In this document: positions 7,901 through 15,684 of the stretch, in pieces
Position numbering within the stretch: position 1 is the stretch's first letter
Layout of the letters: every line of letters begins with the position of its first letter
Source: Streptomyces niger
GTDB taxonomy: Bacteria > Actinomycetota > Actinomycetes > Streptomycetales > Streptomycetaceae
Assembly: GCF_000718305.1 (NCBI RefSeq)
Contig: NZ_JOFQ01000007.1
Coordinates: 62,001-126,000 of the forward strand
Reading direction: 5' to 3'
Length of the DNA: 64,000 nt
Notes under the pieces: model-generated
Told to the model about the DNA's origin: nothing
The model's database searches: none
The model's input: the letters and a program-made list of their open reading frames with translations, nothing else
Translations under genes and position numbers: made by a program

Positions 7901-9328
7901 TCAGCCCGCGGCGCCGCCCCGCTCCTCGCGGATCGCCCGGACCACGCGCGCGGCCGTCTCCCGTACCGCGTCCGTCTCCGTCAGGAAGTGCCACCAGTCC
8001 GGATGCCGGCTGCCCTCCAGCCCGGCCTCGGCCCGCTCCAGCCGCGCCACCGCCTCGTCCAGCGGACGTGCGTGCCGCGGGTCCGGCGTACTGCGGCCCG
8101 CCATCGCCAGCCGCTGCGCGTCCCGGATCGCGAACCGCGTCCGCTCGACCTCCTTGCGCCGGTCGAAGGAGACCTCGTCCAACCGCCGCAGCCGGTCCCC
8201 GGCGGCCGTCACCGCCTCGTCCGTCGTGTTCAGCAGGGCCCGTACGGTCGCCAGCAGGCTCGTCGCGTCCGCCCACCGCTGCTCGTCCCGCGCGGCCTGC
8301 GCCTCCCGCAGCTTGGTCTCCGCCTGCCGCACCGCGTCCGCCGCCTGGTCGGGCACCTGCTGCAGGTCCTGCCAGCAGGCCACGCTGTACCGGCGGCGCA
8401 GCTCGCTCAGCACCGGCTCCACGCCGCCGGCCCGCGTCGTGATCGCCTGCGCGCGCGTGCGCAGCGACACCAGCCGCTTGTCGATGTCAGCGGCCTTCTC
8501 CGGCAGCCGCTCCGCCTCCGTACGCACCGCCTCGGCGCGCCGCAGCACGTCGTCGGCGCGCCGGATCGTCTCCTGCACGCCGTGCTGCCCGGCCCCCTGG
8601 TTCAGCTTCGTCAGCTCCGGCGACAGCGCCGCCAGCCGCGCCGCGAGCTCGTCGGCTCTCAGCCCGCGCGCCCTGACCGCGTCCAGCGCCTGCGTCGCGG
8701 CCAGCAGCGCCTGCCGCGCCCGCTCCACCGCCGGCGCCAGCCGCGCGAGCTGCGACTCCGCGGTCCGCAGCAGCGGCCCGAGCCCCTCGGCGAACCGCTC
8801 CAGCTCCTTGCCGACCGCCGACAGCTCGTCCTTCGCCCGGTTCAGGTCGGCCCGCGCCCGCGCGGCGGTACCCCCGTCCAGGTCGTCCCGGTCCAGGTCA
8901 TGGGCGTCCACGGCCGCGATGTACGTACGGCTGACCTCGTCGATCCGCCGCCCCAGGCTCGCGTACCCCTCGGCGGCCCGGCGCGCCGCCGCCGAATCGT
9001 CCACCGCCGTGATCGTCTCGATCGAGATCCGCAGGTCCCGCTGCGCGGTGTCCAGCTCGTAGAACGCGGCCGCCGCGGCGTCCTTGGCCGCCTGCGCCTC
9101 GGCGCGCTGGCTCTCCCCGCGCCCGAACCACCGCCGTGTGCCGCCCCCGGCGAACGCCATCATCCCCCCACCGGTCGCCGCCACGGCCAGCATCGGCACC
9201 GGCAGCAGCACCAGCGCCACCGTGTCCCGCACCGCCGCGACCACCCGAGTCCCCCGGCGCTCCCGGAAGCTCCCGCCGGCCTGACGACGTGCTCGCTGCT
9301 CGTACGGCCGCGTGAATGTCGCCGTCAC
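7901..9328 (-). CDS. Membrane-anchored coiled-coil protein of unknown function
   Basis: 475 residues starting from GTG 9328, chosen because GGGAGAGG precedes it. A single hydrophobic segment (VALVLLPVPMLAVAATGGGMMAFAGG, about residues 35-60) is followed by nearly 400 residues of Ala/Arg/Glu/Leu-rich heptads (QAAKDAAAAAFYELDTAQR; EDLRRRY-like blocks), predicted as long coiled coil. No enzyme motif is seen. It may act as a cell-envelope scaffold, but nothing in the sequence proves that. An in-frame ATG at 9367 is an alternative start. It is divergent from the tRNA-Val gene. Confidence 0.72.
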   Translation of the reverse strand: MTATFTRPYEQRARRQAGGSFRERRGTRVVAAVRDTVALVLLPVPMLAVAATGGGMMAFAGGGTRRWFGRGESQRAEAQAAKDAAAAAFYELDTAQRDLRISIETITAVDDSAAARRAAEGYASLGRRIDEVSRTYIAAVDAHDLDRDDLDGGTAARARADLNRAKDELSAVGKELERFAEGLGPLLRTAESQLARLAPAVERARQALLAATQALDAVRARGLRADELAARLAALSPELTKLNQGAGQHGVQETIRRADDVLRRAEAVRTEAERLPEKAADIDKRLVSLRTRAQAITTRAGGVEPVLSELRRRYSVACWQDLQQVPDQAADAVRQAETKLREAQAARDEQRWADATSLLATVRALLNTTDEAVTAAGDRLRRLDEVSFDRRKEVERTRFAIRDAQRLAMAGRSTPDPRHARPLDEAVARLERAEAGLEGSRHPDWWHFLTETDAVRETAARVVRAIREERGGAAG

Positions 9329-9478
9329 AACCCTCTCCCGATCGCGTCGCCCCAGGCCCGAAGCCATTCTCCCACCCTGTACGGACGAACACACCGGGCG
9401 GTCGGTTCAGCATCCGGACGCATCCCGTAAGGCGTTTGCGAACCATCCCCGCAGGCAAGGTAGTCTGTCGGTTCATCC

Positions 9479-9553
9479 GGGCGCATAGCTCAGCGGTAGA
9501 GCGCTGCTCTTACAAAGCAGATGTCACAGGTTCAAATCCTGTTGTGCCCACCA
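9479..9553 (+). tRNA. tRNA-Val (anticodon UAC), CCA encoded
   Basis: The 75-nt sequence folds into a full cloverleaf: acceptor GGGCGCA paired with TGTGCCC, D-arm GCTC/GAGC, anticodon stem CTGCT/AGCAG around loop CTTACAA (anticodon TAC), and T-arm ACAGG-TTCAAAT-CCTGT. The discriminator is A and the 3' CCA is encoded. It reads GUA, a rare codon in high-GC genomes. No repeat of its 3' end was noticed in the window, so it is not the attachment site of the element at 31 kb. Confidence 0.96.
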
Positions 9554-9556
9554 GCG

Positions 9557-9592
9557 CGAAGACCCCTCGTCGATCTTGACGGGGGGTCTTCG
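9557..9592 (+). terminator. Hairpin terminator after tRNA-Val
   Basis: A 10-bp stem, CGAAGACCCC paired with GGGGTCTTCG, begins four bases after the encoded CCA. It is followed by a T-poor GC stretch, as usual for Streptomyces terminators. Confidence 0.75.
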
Positions 9593-9661
9593 TCGTTCCG
9601 GGGCGGCCGGGGAAGGGGGAGGGAGGTGGCTGTGTACGGTTGCGGGCATTAGTCTGGAGGT

Positions 9662-10321
9662 GTGTTCGGTACCGTGCAGAAGACGGAGGAAACGCCCGCC
9701 TTCGATGTGGTGTGTCTGGCTGCATCCCTCGGAGGCGTGAGCGCCTACCGGGATGTCCTGGAGGCGTTGCCCGAGGACTTTCCCGCGGCCGTGGTGCTGG
9801 TGCAGCACCGGCCCGTGCGGACGGTCGACTCGCTCCTGAAGGTGCTCGCGTACCGCTCCGCGCTGCCGGTGCGGATGCTGGACGAGGGAGACCTGCTGGA
9901 GGGCGGCGTCGTCCATGTGGTGCCGGCCGGATGCGCGGCGTCCTTCACGTCCGAGGGCAAGGTGTCGCTGGACATCGTGAACGGCAACGAGGCGGCGGAC
10001 GCGGTGTTCGCCTCGGCCGCCGCCGCGTTCGGGCCCCGGGTGCTGGCGGCGGTGCTGACCGGCCGGATGGAGGACGGGGCGCTCGGGGTGCGGCACGTAC
10101 GGGGGGCCGGCGGGCGGGTGCTCGCGCAGGATCACAGCACTTCGGAAGCGTTCGGCATGCCTCGCGCCGCCATCGCCACCGGCTGCGTAGACTTCGTGCT
10201 GCCCCTGCCGGTGCTGGCTCACGCGCTGGTCAGCCTGGTGATGGTGCCGGGCGCTGCGGGTCTGATGCGGGTGTCGTTGCCCCCGTGGGCGACCGCGATT
10301 CCGCCGGCAGCCGTCGGCTGA
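9662..10321 (+). CDS. CheB-type methylesterase domain protein (stand-alone)
   Basis: 219 residues with only the CheB catalytic domain and no receiver domain. The triad is visible: Ser in AASLGGV, His in LVQHRP and Asp in TGRMEDGALG. The C-terminal QDHSTSEAFGMPRAA is the classic CheB segment. In chemotaxis CheB hydrolyses methyl-glutamate esters of receptors; Streptomyces are non-motile, so the substrate here is unknown. GGAGG sits one base before GTG 9662 but 13 bases before GTG 9674, so the true start is ambiguous within four codons. A Crp/Fnr regulator follows 23 bp downstream, suggesting one transcript. Confidence 0.85.
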   Translation: MFGTVQKTEETPAFDVVCLAASLGGVSAYRDVLEALPEDFPAAVVLVQHRPVRTVDSLLKVLAYRSALPVRMLDEGDLLEGGVVHVVPAGCAASFTSEGKVSLDIVNGNEAADAVFASAAAAFGPRVLAAVLTGRMEDGALGVRHVRGAGGRVLAQDHSTSEAFGMPRAAIATGCVDFVLPLPVLAHALVSLVMVPGAAGLMRVSLPPWATAIPPAAVG

Positions 10322-10344
10322 TCACTGGAGGGAAGGCGAGCAGG

Positions 10345-11112
10345 ATGTCGGGCAGCGCAACGAGCTCCGGAGACCTGCGGACCAATCGGCTCCTGGCCGC
10401 CCTGCCGGAGGCGGAGCGGGAGCGGCTGCTCCCGCAACTCAAGGAGGTCGAGCTGGCGCTCGGCGACGTGCTGTACCGGCCCGACGAGCGGATCGACGCC
10501 CTGTGGTTCCCCGTACGCGGCGTCTGCTCGATCATCGCCGAGCTGGACGGCGGGCCGGACGTGGAGGTCGCCACCGTCGGTGACGAGGGCGTGGTCGGAC
10601 TTCCGGTGTTCCTCGGCGTCGGCATCCCGACCGAGCGGGCCATGGTGCAGGTCCCGGGGTGGGCCCTGCGGATGGACGCGGACCTCTTCCGGCGGGAGCT
10701 CGCCGTGGTGGACGGCGCGCTCCAGCAGACCATGCAGCACTACACCCAGACGATGTTCACCCAGCTCGCGCGGAACGCCGCCTGCAACCGCAGCCACCGC
10801 ACCCGCGAGCGGTGCGCCCGCTGGCTGCTGATGACGGCCGACCGCATGCACAGCGACCAGTTCGAGCTGACGCAGAAGTTCCTCGCGCAGATGCTCGCGG
10901 TACGCCGGTCCTCGGTGAGCGAGGTGGCCGGTGAACTGGCCGAGGAGGGGTGCATCAGCTACCGCCGCGGCACCATCACCGTGCTGGACCGGGCGGGGCT
11001 GGAAGCCCACGCGTGCAGTTGCTACCGGGCCCTCCGCGAGGTCATCGACACCGCGTTCCCGCCCGACGGGACGAGGCCGGACCACCACCGGGCACCCCGA
11101 GGCGGGACCTGA
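10345..11112 (+). CDS. Crp/Fnr-family transcriptional regulator
   Basis: 255 residues. The N-terminal cyclic-nucleotide-type beta roll (about 30-140; LALGDVLYRPDERIDALWFP) lacks the canonical RxS cAMP-phosphate cassette, so another ligand or none is likely. The C-terminal winged helix (about 165-230) contains LTQKFLAQMLAVRRSSVSEVAGELAEEG, the DNA-recognition HTH. No Fnr-type cysteine cluster is visible at the N-terminus. ATG 10345 follows GGAGGGAAGG. Co-directional with the CheB-domain gene 23 bp upstream. This subgroup is often annotated as a stress or light-linked Crp regulator; the signal is unknown. Confidence 0.88.
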   Translation: MSGSATSSGDLRTNRLLAALPEAERERLLPQLKEVELALGDVLYRPDERIDALWFPVRGVCSIIAELDGGPDVEVATVGDEGVVGLPVFLGVGIPTERAMVQVPGWALRMDADLFRRELAVVDGALQQTMQHYTQTMFTQLARNAACNRSHRTRERCARWLLMTADRMHSDQFELTQKFLAQMLAVRRSSVSEVAGELAEEGCISYRRGTITVLDRAGLEAHACSCYRALREVIDTAFPPDGTRPDHHRAPRGGT

Positions 11113-11231
11113 GCGAAGGGCCGCCGCGCGAGGCGGTCCACCCCCTGAGCGGGGAGGGCTGGCGGGGCTGCCGGTCGGCGCTACGCTCCGGGCACGGGGG
11201 AGGCGACCGGCTGGGTACCAGGGGGTATCTG

Positions 11232-12626
11232 ATGGCATCCCGTGAGGTGAGCGGTGCGGCGGTGAAGGGTCTGCGGGCCGGATTCGCGGGGGAAGTGATC
11301 ATGCCGGGGGACCCGGCGTACGACGCGCACCGCAGCGTCTTCAACGCGATGATCGACCGCCGGCCCGCGGTCATCGCGGGGTGCGCGAACGCCGAGGACG
11401 TCGCCCGGGCGGTGCGGTTCGCGCGGGAGCACGGCCTGGAGGTCGCGGTGCGCGGCGGCGGGCACGGGGTGGCCGGCCGGGCGGTGAACGACGGCGGGCT
11501 GGTCGTCGACCTGCGGCGGATGAACGCCGCGACGGTCGACGCCGGGAGCCGCACGGTACGCCTCGGCGGCGGCGCGACGATGGGCGACCTCGACCGGGCG
11601 ACCGGCGCGCACGGGCTGGCGACGACCGGCGGCCGGGTCTCGACCACGGGCGTGGGTGGCTACACGCTGGGCGGCGGCTCCGGCTGGCTGGCGCGCAAGT
11701 ACGGGCTGACCTGCGACAACCTGGAGGAGGTCGAGCTGGTCACGGCGGCCGGGGAGCCGGTACGGGCGAGCGCGACCGAGCACCCCGAACTGTTCTGGGC
11801 GCTGCACGGAGGCGGCGGCAACTTCGGCGTGGCGACCTCCTTCACGCTCCGCCTGCACGAACTGCCGGCGTTCAGCTTCGGGCTGCTGGTGTGGCCGTCG
11901 GAGGCCGGCCCCGAGGTCGTGCGCGCGTACCGCGACTTCATGGCGGCGGCACCGGACGACGTCGGCGGCGGGCTGCTCTACCTCACCGGGCCCGCCGAGG
12001 AGTTCGTGCCCGACCGCCTGGTGGGGCGGCTGACCTGTGCGTGCCTTCTCACGTACGCGGGGCCGCTGGCGGTGGCGCGGGAGGTGCTCGCGCCGATGCT
12101 GCGCCTCGGGCACGAGGGTGAGCTGCTCGCGGACATGTCGTACGCGGAGTTCCAGTGCCTGCTCGACGCCCCGCCCGGCTACCGCAACTACTGGTCGGCC
12201 GAGTACCTGGCGGAGCTGCCCGACCCGGCGGTCGAGGCCTTCTGCACGCGCGCCGGCGACATGGTCGTGCCCTCGCCGTCCCAGCATCTGCTGCTGCCGC
12301 AGGGCGGCGCGGTCGCGCGGGGCGCTGCGGACCACCCGGTGCCCTGGCGGACCGCGCCGTGGGCGGTGCACCCGCTGGGTCTGTGGGAGGACCCGGCGGA
12401 CGATGCGCGTGCCCGGCGGTGGGCCCGCGGGCTGCGGGACGACATGCAGCCGTGGTCGAGCGGCGCGGTGTACCTGAACTTCATCGGGGACGAGGGCGGC
12501 GACCGCATCGTCGCGGGGGTCGGCGCGGACAACCACCGGCGGCTCGCCGCGGTGAAGGCCGCGTACGACCCGGACAACGTCTTCCGGCTCAACCACAACA
12601 TCGCCCCGGCCCCGGCCGCCGCGTAG
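11232..12626 (+). CDS. FAD-binding oxidoreductase of the berberine-bridge/PCMH type
   Basis: 464 residues with an N-terminal PCMH FAD domain (about 35-205) and a C-terminal BBE segment (NHNIAP, about 448). RGGGHGVAG carries the His usually bound to the 8-alpha position of FAD. The second covalent Cys of bicovalent members is missing: the equivalent loop reads GGRVSTTGVGG. The enzyme is therefore probably monocovalent. Such enzymes oxidise sugars, alkaloid-like or polyketide substrates with O2. It has no signal peptide. The gene stands alone, 119 bp after the Crp/Fnr gene. ATG 11232 lacks a strong ribosome-binding site. Confidence 0.87.
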   Translation: MASREVSGAAVKGLRAGFAGEVIMPGDPAYDAHRSVFNAMIDRRPAVIAGCANAEDVARAVRFAREHGLEVAVRGGGHGVAGRAVNDGGLVVDLRRMNAATVDAGSRTVRLGGGATMGDLDRATGAHGLATTGGRVSTTGVGGYTLGGGSGWLARKYGLTCDNLEEVELVTAAGEPVRASATEHPELFWALHGGGGNFGVATSFTLRLHELPAFSFGLLVWPSEAGPEVVRAYRDFMAAAPDDVGGGLLYLTGPAEEFVPDRLVGRLTCACLLTYAGPLAVAREVLAPMLRLGHEGELLADMSYAEFQCLLDAPPGYRNYWSAEYLAELPDPAVEAFCTRAGDMVVPSPSQHLLLPQGGAVARGAADHPVPWRTAPWAVHPLGLWEDPADDARARRWARGLRDDMQPWSSGAVYLNFIGDEGGDRIVAGVGADNHRRLAAVKAAYDPDNVFRLNHNIAPAPAAA

Positions 12627-12916
12627 CCGTACCGCGCCGCCCCGTACCGGACTGCCCCTTCTGCCGGTTATGCAGGCGTGGTGACTTCGCGCGCCGGAAG
12701 TGGGCGGCAAGGGGCCGGTGTGGCGTACGGAGGGCGTAGGCGACGGGTGAGGTCGGCGCGGGGGCACGTGGCCGGAATTGGTGGGTTCCGCGTCGATCGT
12801 GAGTTCTATGGTGAGCCCCAGTGGCCCCGGACCCCGGCCACGGGCTGGCCAGCGCGTTCTTCGTGGACGGCAGCCCGGCAGAGAAGTCCGCTTCTGAAGG
12901 AGAGCAGGGTCCGGCC

Positions 12917-13519
12917 ATGGAGCAGAGTACGGCCGTCTCCCGTATGTCCCCGGCCGCCGGCCGAGTTCCCGCGTTCCGCTGGGCGCTCAGCGCGCGACGC
13001 CGCCCCGGTGGTGACAAGGAGGCCACCGTCCTCGCCTGCGCGGTGCTGGACGCGCTCGGCGTCGAAGGGGAGGGGGCCTCGTCCGTGGTCTCCGACCTGG
13101 CCAGGGCGACGGCGTACGTGATGTCGCACGGCAGCGCCGACGCGTACCGCCTCACGATCGAGGTGGACGGCGAGCGGTGCGCGGTGCGGGTCGATGACCG
13201 GGACGAGGCGGACCGGGACGGGGACGGCCGGGACGGTTGCCGGGCGGCGGACGGGTTCGCCGCGGACGGGCCGGAGGCGTGGGAGCCGGACGGCGCGGAC
13301 GCCGGGCCGGTCGTCGCCGACGTGCACGGAGGGCGGCTGCGGGTGCGGCATCGCGCGGACGGCACCCTCGTGGTCTCCTTCCAGCGGTCGTTCCCGCAAG
13401 TCGCGGAGTTGGCGACGGGGACCGCCGAGCGGACCGGCGCGGCGGACGTGGTGCCGCTGCCGGTCGCCGCCTGCGGCATGGCGGAGAGCGTCGCGGCGGA
13501 CCTGGTCGCGGAAGGCTGA
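12917..13519 (+). CDS. Hypothetical protein, regulator-like
   Basis: 200 residues from ATG 12917 (MEQSTAVSRMSP); the frame is open back to a GTG at 12821. The fold looks mixed alpha/beta, with a helix-rich first half (VLACAVLDALGVE, VSDLARATAYVMSHG) and an acidic linker (DRDEADRDGDGRDG) in the middle. The size and the stretch ATAYVMSHGSADAYRLTIEVDG recall the anti-sigma-factor HATPase fold, but the N/G1 ATP-binding boxes are not visible. The gene lies 306 bp upstream of a STAS-domain protein, which would fit a sigma-factor control pair. I cannot assign a function. Confidence 0.6.
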   Translation: MEQSTAVSRMSPAAGRVPAFRWALSARRRPGGDKEATVLACAVLDALGVEGEGASSVVSDLARATAYVMSHGSADAYRLTIEVDGERCAVRVDDRDEADRDGDGRDGCRAADGFAADGPEAWEPDGADAGPVVADVHGGRLRVRHRADGTLVVSFQRSFPQVAELATGTAERTGAADVVPLPVAACGMAESVAADLVAEG

Positions 13520-13825
13520 GGGCCGGCCCTGGCGCGGCCCCCGAGGGTGAAACTCGGTGGATACGGCCTGGAAAGGGTTGACCGGTCGGCGCGGACCCTT
13601 ATGCTTTCCCTCGTCGGGGATTTCTTGCATAAATGCAGAGTTCCAGTGTTTCCCGTGGTTTTTTCCGATGTCATTCGGCCGCCGCGGGAACTTGGCCTGC
13701 CGTCAAGCGAAGTGGCGAAAATTCACCCGACAGAGGCGTTCTGTCCTGGCTGATCGATTCTGCGTCACTTAGCCCGGTTACGGTGCCTGTGCATCCCAGA
13801 CCCTGGTGCGCATCGGCCCATCGCC
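13520..13825 (+). other. Intergenic region with a candidate promoter
   Basis: 306 bp between the hypothetical regulator and the STAS gene, noticeably A/T-richer than its surroundings around 13620-13690. Apart from the promoter-like hexamers listed separately, no coding or RNA feature is supported. Confidence 0.5.
13578..13605 (+). promoter_or_regulatory. Candidate vegetative-type promoter
   Basis: TTGACC at 13578-13583 and TATGCT at 13600-13605 are separated by 16 bp, a good match to the HrdB-type -35/-10 pattern. It would drive the STAS gene at 13826 with a leader of about 210 nt. Confidence 0.45.
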
Positions 13826-14470
13826 GTGTTCGATACGGCCTTAAGCACAACTGGGGGTGACGTGGGGGGAAGCGACGCCGACGTGCAGGTAACCGTTTGC
13901 CAGGGTGGCGACACGGTCGTCCTGGCACTGCATGGCGAACTCGACCTGGCCATGGCACTACGCATCGAAGCCGACGTCCTGCTGGCGCTCAACGCGTTGT
14001 TCGCGCTGCGCCGGTCGGTGATATTCCCCGCTCCTCGGTCGCGGACCGTGCCGAGCGGATCTCAGGGCATGCCGCGATTTCTTCCGAAGGTCAACGCACT
14101 GCCCGAAGTCCGGCCCGAGGCGCCGGCCGACGTGATTCCGTTGCCGAACGCCTTTCCCGTGACTTTTCCAGAATTCGTGCCGCCGCTGTCGCCGAGCGGT
14201 CCGCCCGAGGGGTTCCCGGACCCCGGCAGCGGCGGCAACGGCGGCGCGGCGCACGAGAAGACCCTGATGATCGATCTGCGCCATGTCACGTTCATGGACT
14301 GCAGCGGTCTCGACCTGCTGTGCCGGGTACGGGACCAGCTGACGGAGCGGGGCGGCCGCATGGTGCTCATGAACCTCCGGCCCCTCGTGATCCGGCTGCT
14401 CAAACTGGCCGCGCTGCGCGAGCCGTTCGAGCTGATCGGACAGGTGGAGGGCGAGTCTCCCGGCGCCTGA
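13826..14470 (+). CDS. STAS-domain anti-sigma-factor antagonist with a long internal insert
   Basis: 214 residues. The STAS fold is split: strands and helix VQVTVCQGGDTVVLALHGEL (about 20-55) and the phosphoacceptor region IDLRHVTFMDCSGLDLL with Ser in DCSGLD (about 150) are separated by roughly 90 Pro-rich residues (SGPPEGFPDPGSGG and similar) that do not look folded. STAS antagonists bind anti-sigma kinases and are switched by Ser/Thr phosphorylation. Normal antagonists are about 110 residues, so the insert doubles the size. Start GTG 13826; TTG and GTG alternatives lie nearby. A perfect bidirectional hairpin follows the stop. Confidence 0.82.
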   Translation: MFDTALSTTGGDVGGSDADVQVTVCQGGDTVVLALHGELDLAMALRIEADVLLALNALFALRRSVIFPAPRSRTVPSGSQGMPRFLPKVNALPEVRPEAPADVIPLPNAFPVTFPEFVPPLSPSGPPEGFPDPGSGGNGGAAHEKTLMIDLRHVTFMDCSGLDLLCRVRDQLTERGGRMVLMNLRPLVIRLLKLAALREPFELIGQVEGESPGA

Positions 14471-14474
14471 CGCG

Positions 14475-14506
14475 GTCCCCGTGGCGCGTGCGCGCGCCAC
14501 GGGGAC
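14475..14506. terminator. Bidirectional hairpin terminator
   Basis: A 14-bp perfect stem, GTCCCCGTGGCGCG with its complement around a TGCG loop, sits five bases after the STAS stop. It lies between this gene and the convergent hydrolase. Confidence 0.7.
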
Positions 14507-14575
14507 GGGAGGCGCGGCAGGGGTGCCGGTGCCGGTGGCCGTACGGCGTGCGCAGGGGCGCGGTGGCGTCGGCCG

Positions 14576-15463
14576 TCAGTACGCGGTACCCCGGAGGAAT
14601 CCGGCCAGTTCACGGTCGAACTCCGCGGCGTTCTCCAGGTGCACCATGTGACCCGCGGCGGGAATGCGGGCGCGCCGGGCGCCCGGTACCGCGAGGGCCA
14701 CCGCGTGCGCGTTCGCCGAGATGTCGGTGCTGTCCAGGTCGCCGTCCAGGACCAGGGTCGGCACCCGGATCTCCGCGAGCCGGTGCGCCGCGCCGACCTC
14801 GAACGCCGCGCCGCGGCCCATGCTTTCGGCGTGCGCGGTCACGGTGGCCCTCGCCGTCGCCCGGATCCGCTCCCGCAGGACCGGGTCGACCTGGGCCGGT
14901 TCGCGGTGCGGGCCGTCCACCCACATCCGCAGGAAGTGCTCGATGAAGAGCCGCACACCGCCCGGCGCGCTCACCGCGGCCACCTGCTCGCGGATGTGGT
15001 GCAGCAGGAACGGGTCGGCGAACGTCCGGCCGCTGATGCCGGGCGCCGCCAGGACGAGGGCGGCCACGGAGTCCGGGTACGCCAGCGCGCTGTCCAGTGC
15101 GACGCGCGCGCCGTGCGAATGGCCGATCAACGTCGCGCGGGGGACGTCGAGATGGGCGAGCAGCGCCCGGAGGTCCTCGTGGTGGGCGTAGTCCCCGTCG
15201 ACCTGGGTGGAGCGGCCGTGGCCCCGGGCGTCGTACCGGATGACCCGGTGGCCGGCGCGCGCGAGCCGGACGAACTGCTCGTCCCAGGTGGTCAGATCGA
15301 GCATGCCCTCGTGCAGCAGCACCAGCGCCGGGCCCGATCCCGCGGTCTCGTAGTACAGCTCCCCGCCGGCGACGGGCGCGGTGCCGCTCTCGACGGCCGG
15401 TCCCGTGCCGCTGTCCTGCGCACCGGATTCGGCGTCCATCGGCACCCTCATATCGCTGCTCAT
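14576..15463 (-). CDS. Alpha/beta-hydrolase
   Basis: 295 residues from ATG 15463. The nucleophile elbow is GHSHGAR (Ser), the acid LVLDGDLD (Asp) and the base AAGHMVHL (His). The oxyanion loop is LLHEGMLD, and RYDARGHGRS is the usual strand preceding the elbow in RsbQ/haloperoxidase-like hydrolases. It is cytosolic with no signal peptide. The first 35 residues are disordered, so ATG 15448 (MRVPMDAES) or 15436 are also possible starts. The gene is divergent from the glycosyltransferase at 15685, with an inverted repeat between them. Substrate unknown. Confidence 0.85.
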   Translation of the reverse strand: MSSDMRVPMDAESGAQDSGTGPAVESGTAPVAGGELYYETAGSGPALVLLHEGMLDLTTWDEQFVRLARAGHRVIRYDARGHGRSTQVDGDYAHHEDLRALLAHLDVPRATLIGHSHGARVALDSALAYPDSVAALVLAAPGISGRTFADPFLLHHIREQVAAVSAPGGVRLFIEHFLRMWVDGPHREPAQVDPVLRERIRATARATVTAHAESMGRGAAFEVGAAHRLAEIRVPTLVLDGDLDSTDISANAHAVALAVPGARRARIPAAGHMVHLENAAEFDRELAGFLRGTAY

Positions 15464-15644
15464 GGTGCCATGATCACACTTTTGCCCTGGAAGGGTGAAG
15501 GGTGGGGTGGATCGGGCGGAGCCGGTCACTTCGGCCGCCGTCGCTCCGGTGCGCCGCGCCGGTGGTGGCTCGATCGACTTGCTCTCCTCGGTCCGCGGCG
15601 TGCGCGCAGTCACCGCGGGGCGGCCGTGTGACTGTGTAGGGAGC

Positions 15645-15663
15645 GTATACTCCGAGTGTATAC
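15645..15663. promoter_or_regulatory. Inverted-repeat operator candidate (GTATAC-N7-GTATAC)
   Basis: Two self-complementary GTATAC hexamers flank a 7-bp spacer, 22 bp before the glycosyltransferase start. AGTGTA recurs at 15655 and 15669. The arrangement resembles a TetR- or GntR-type site; no cognate regulator is adjacent. Confidence 0.4.
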
Positions 15664-15684
15664 GTGGAGTGTAGAGTGCCCTCC

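Noticed and set aside
9479..9553. tRNA-Val as the attachment site of an island
   Set aside because: No repeat of its 3' end was noticed, and the element at 31 kb has its own boundaries in a protein gene.
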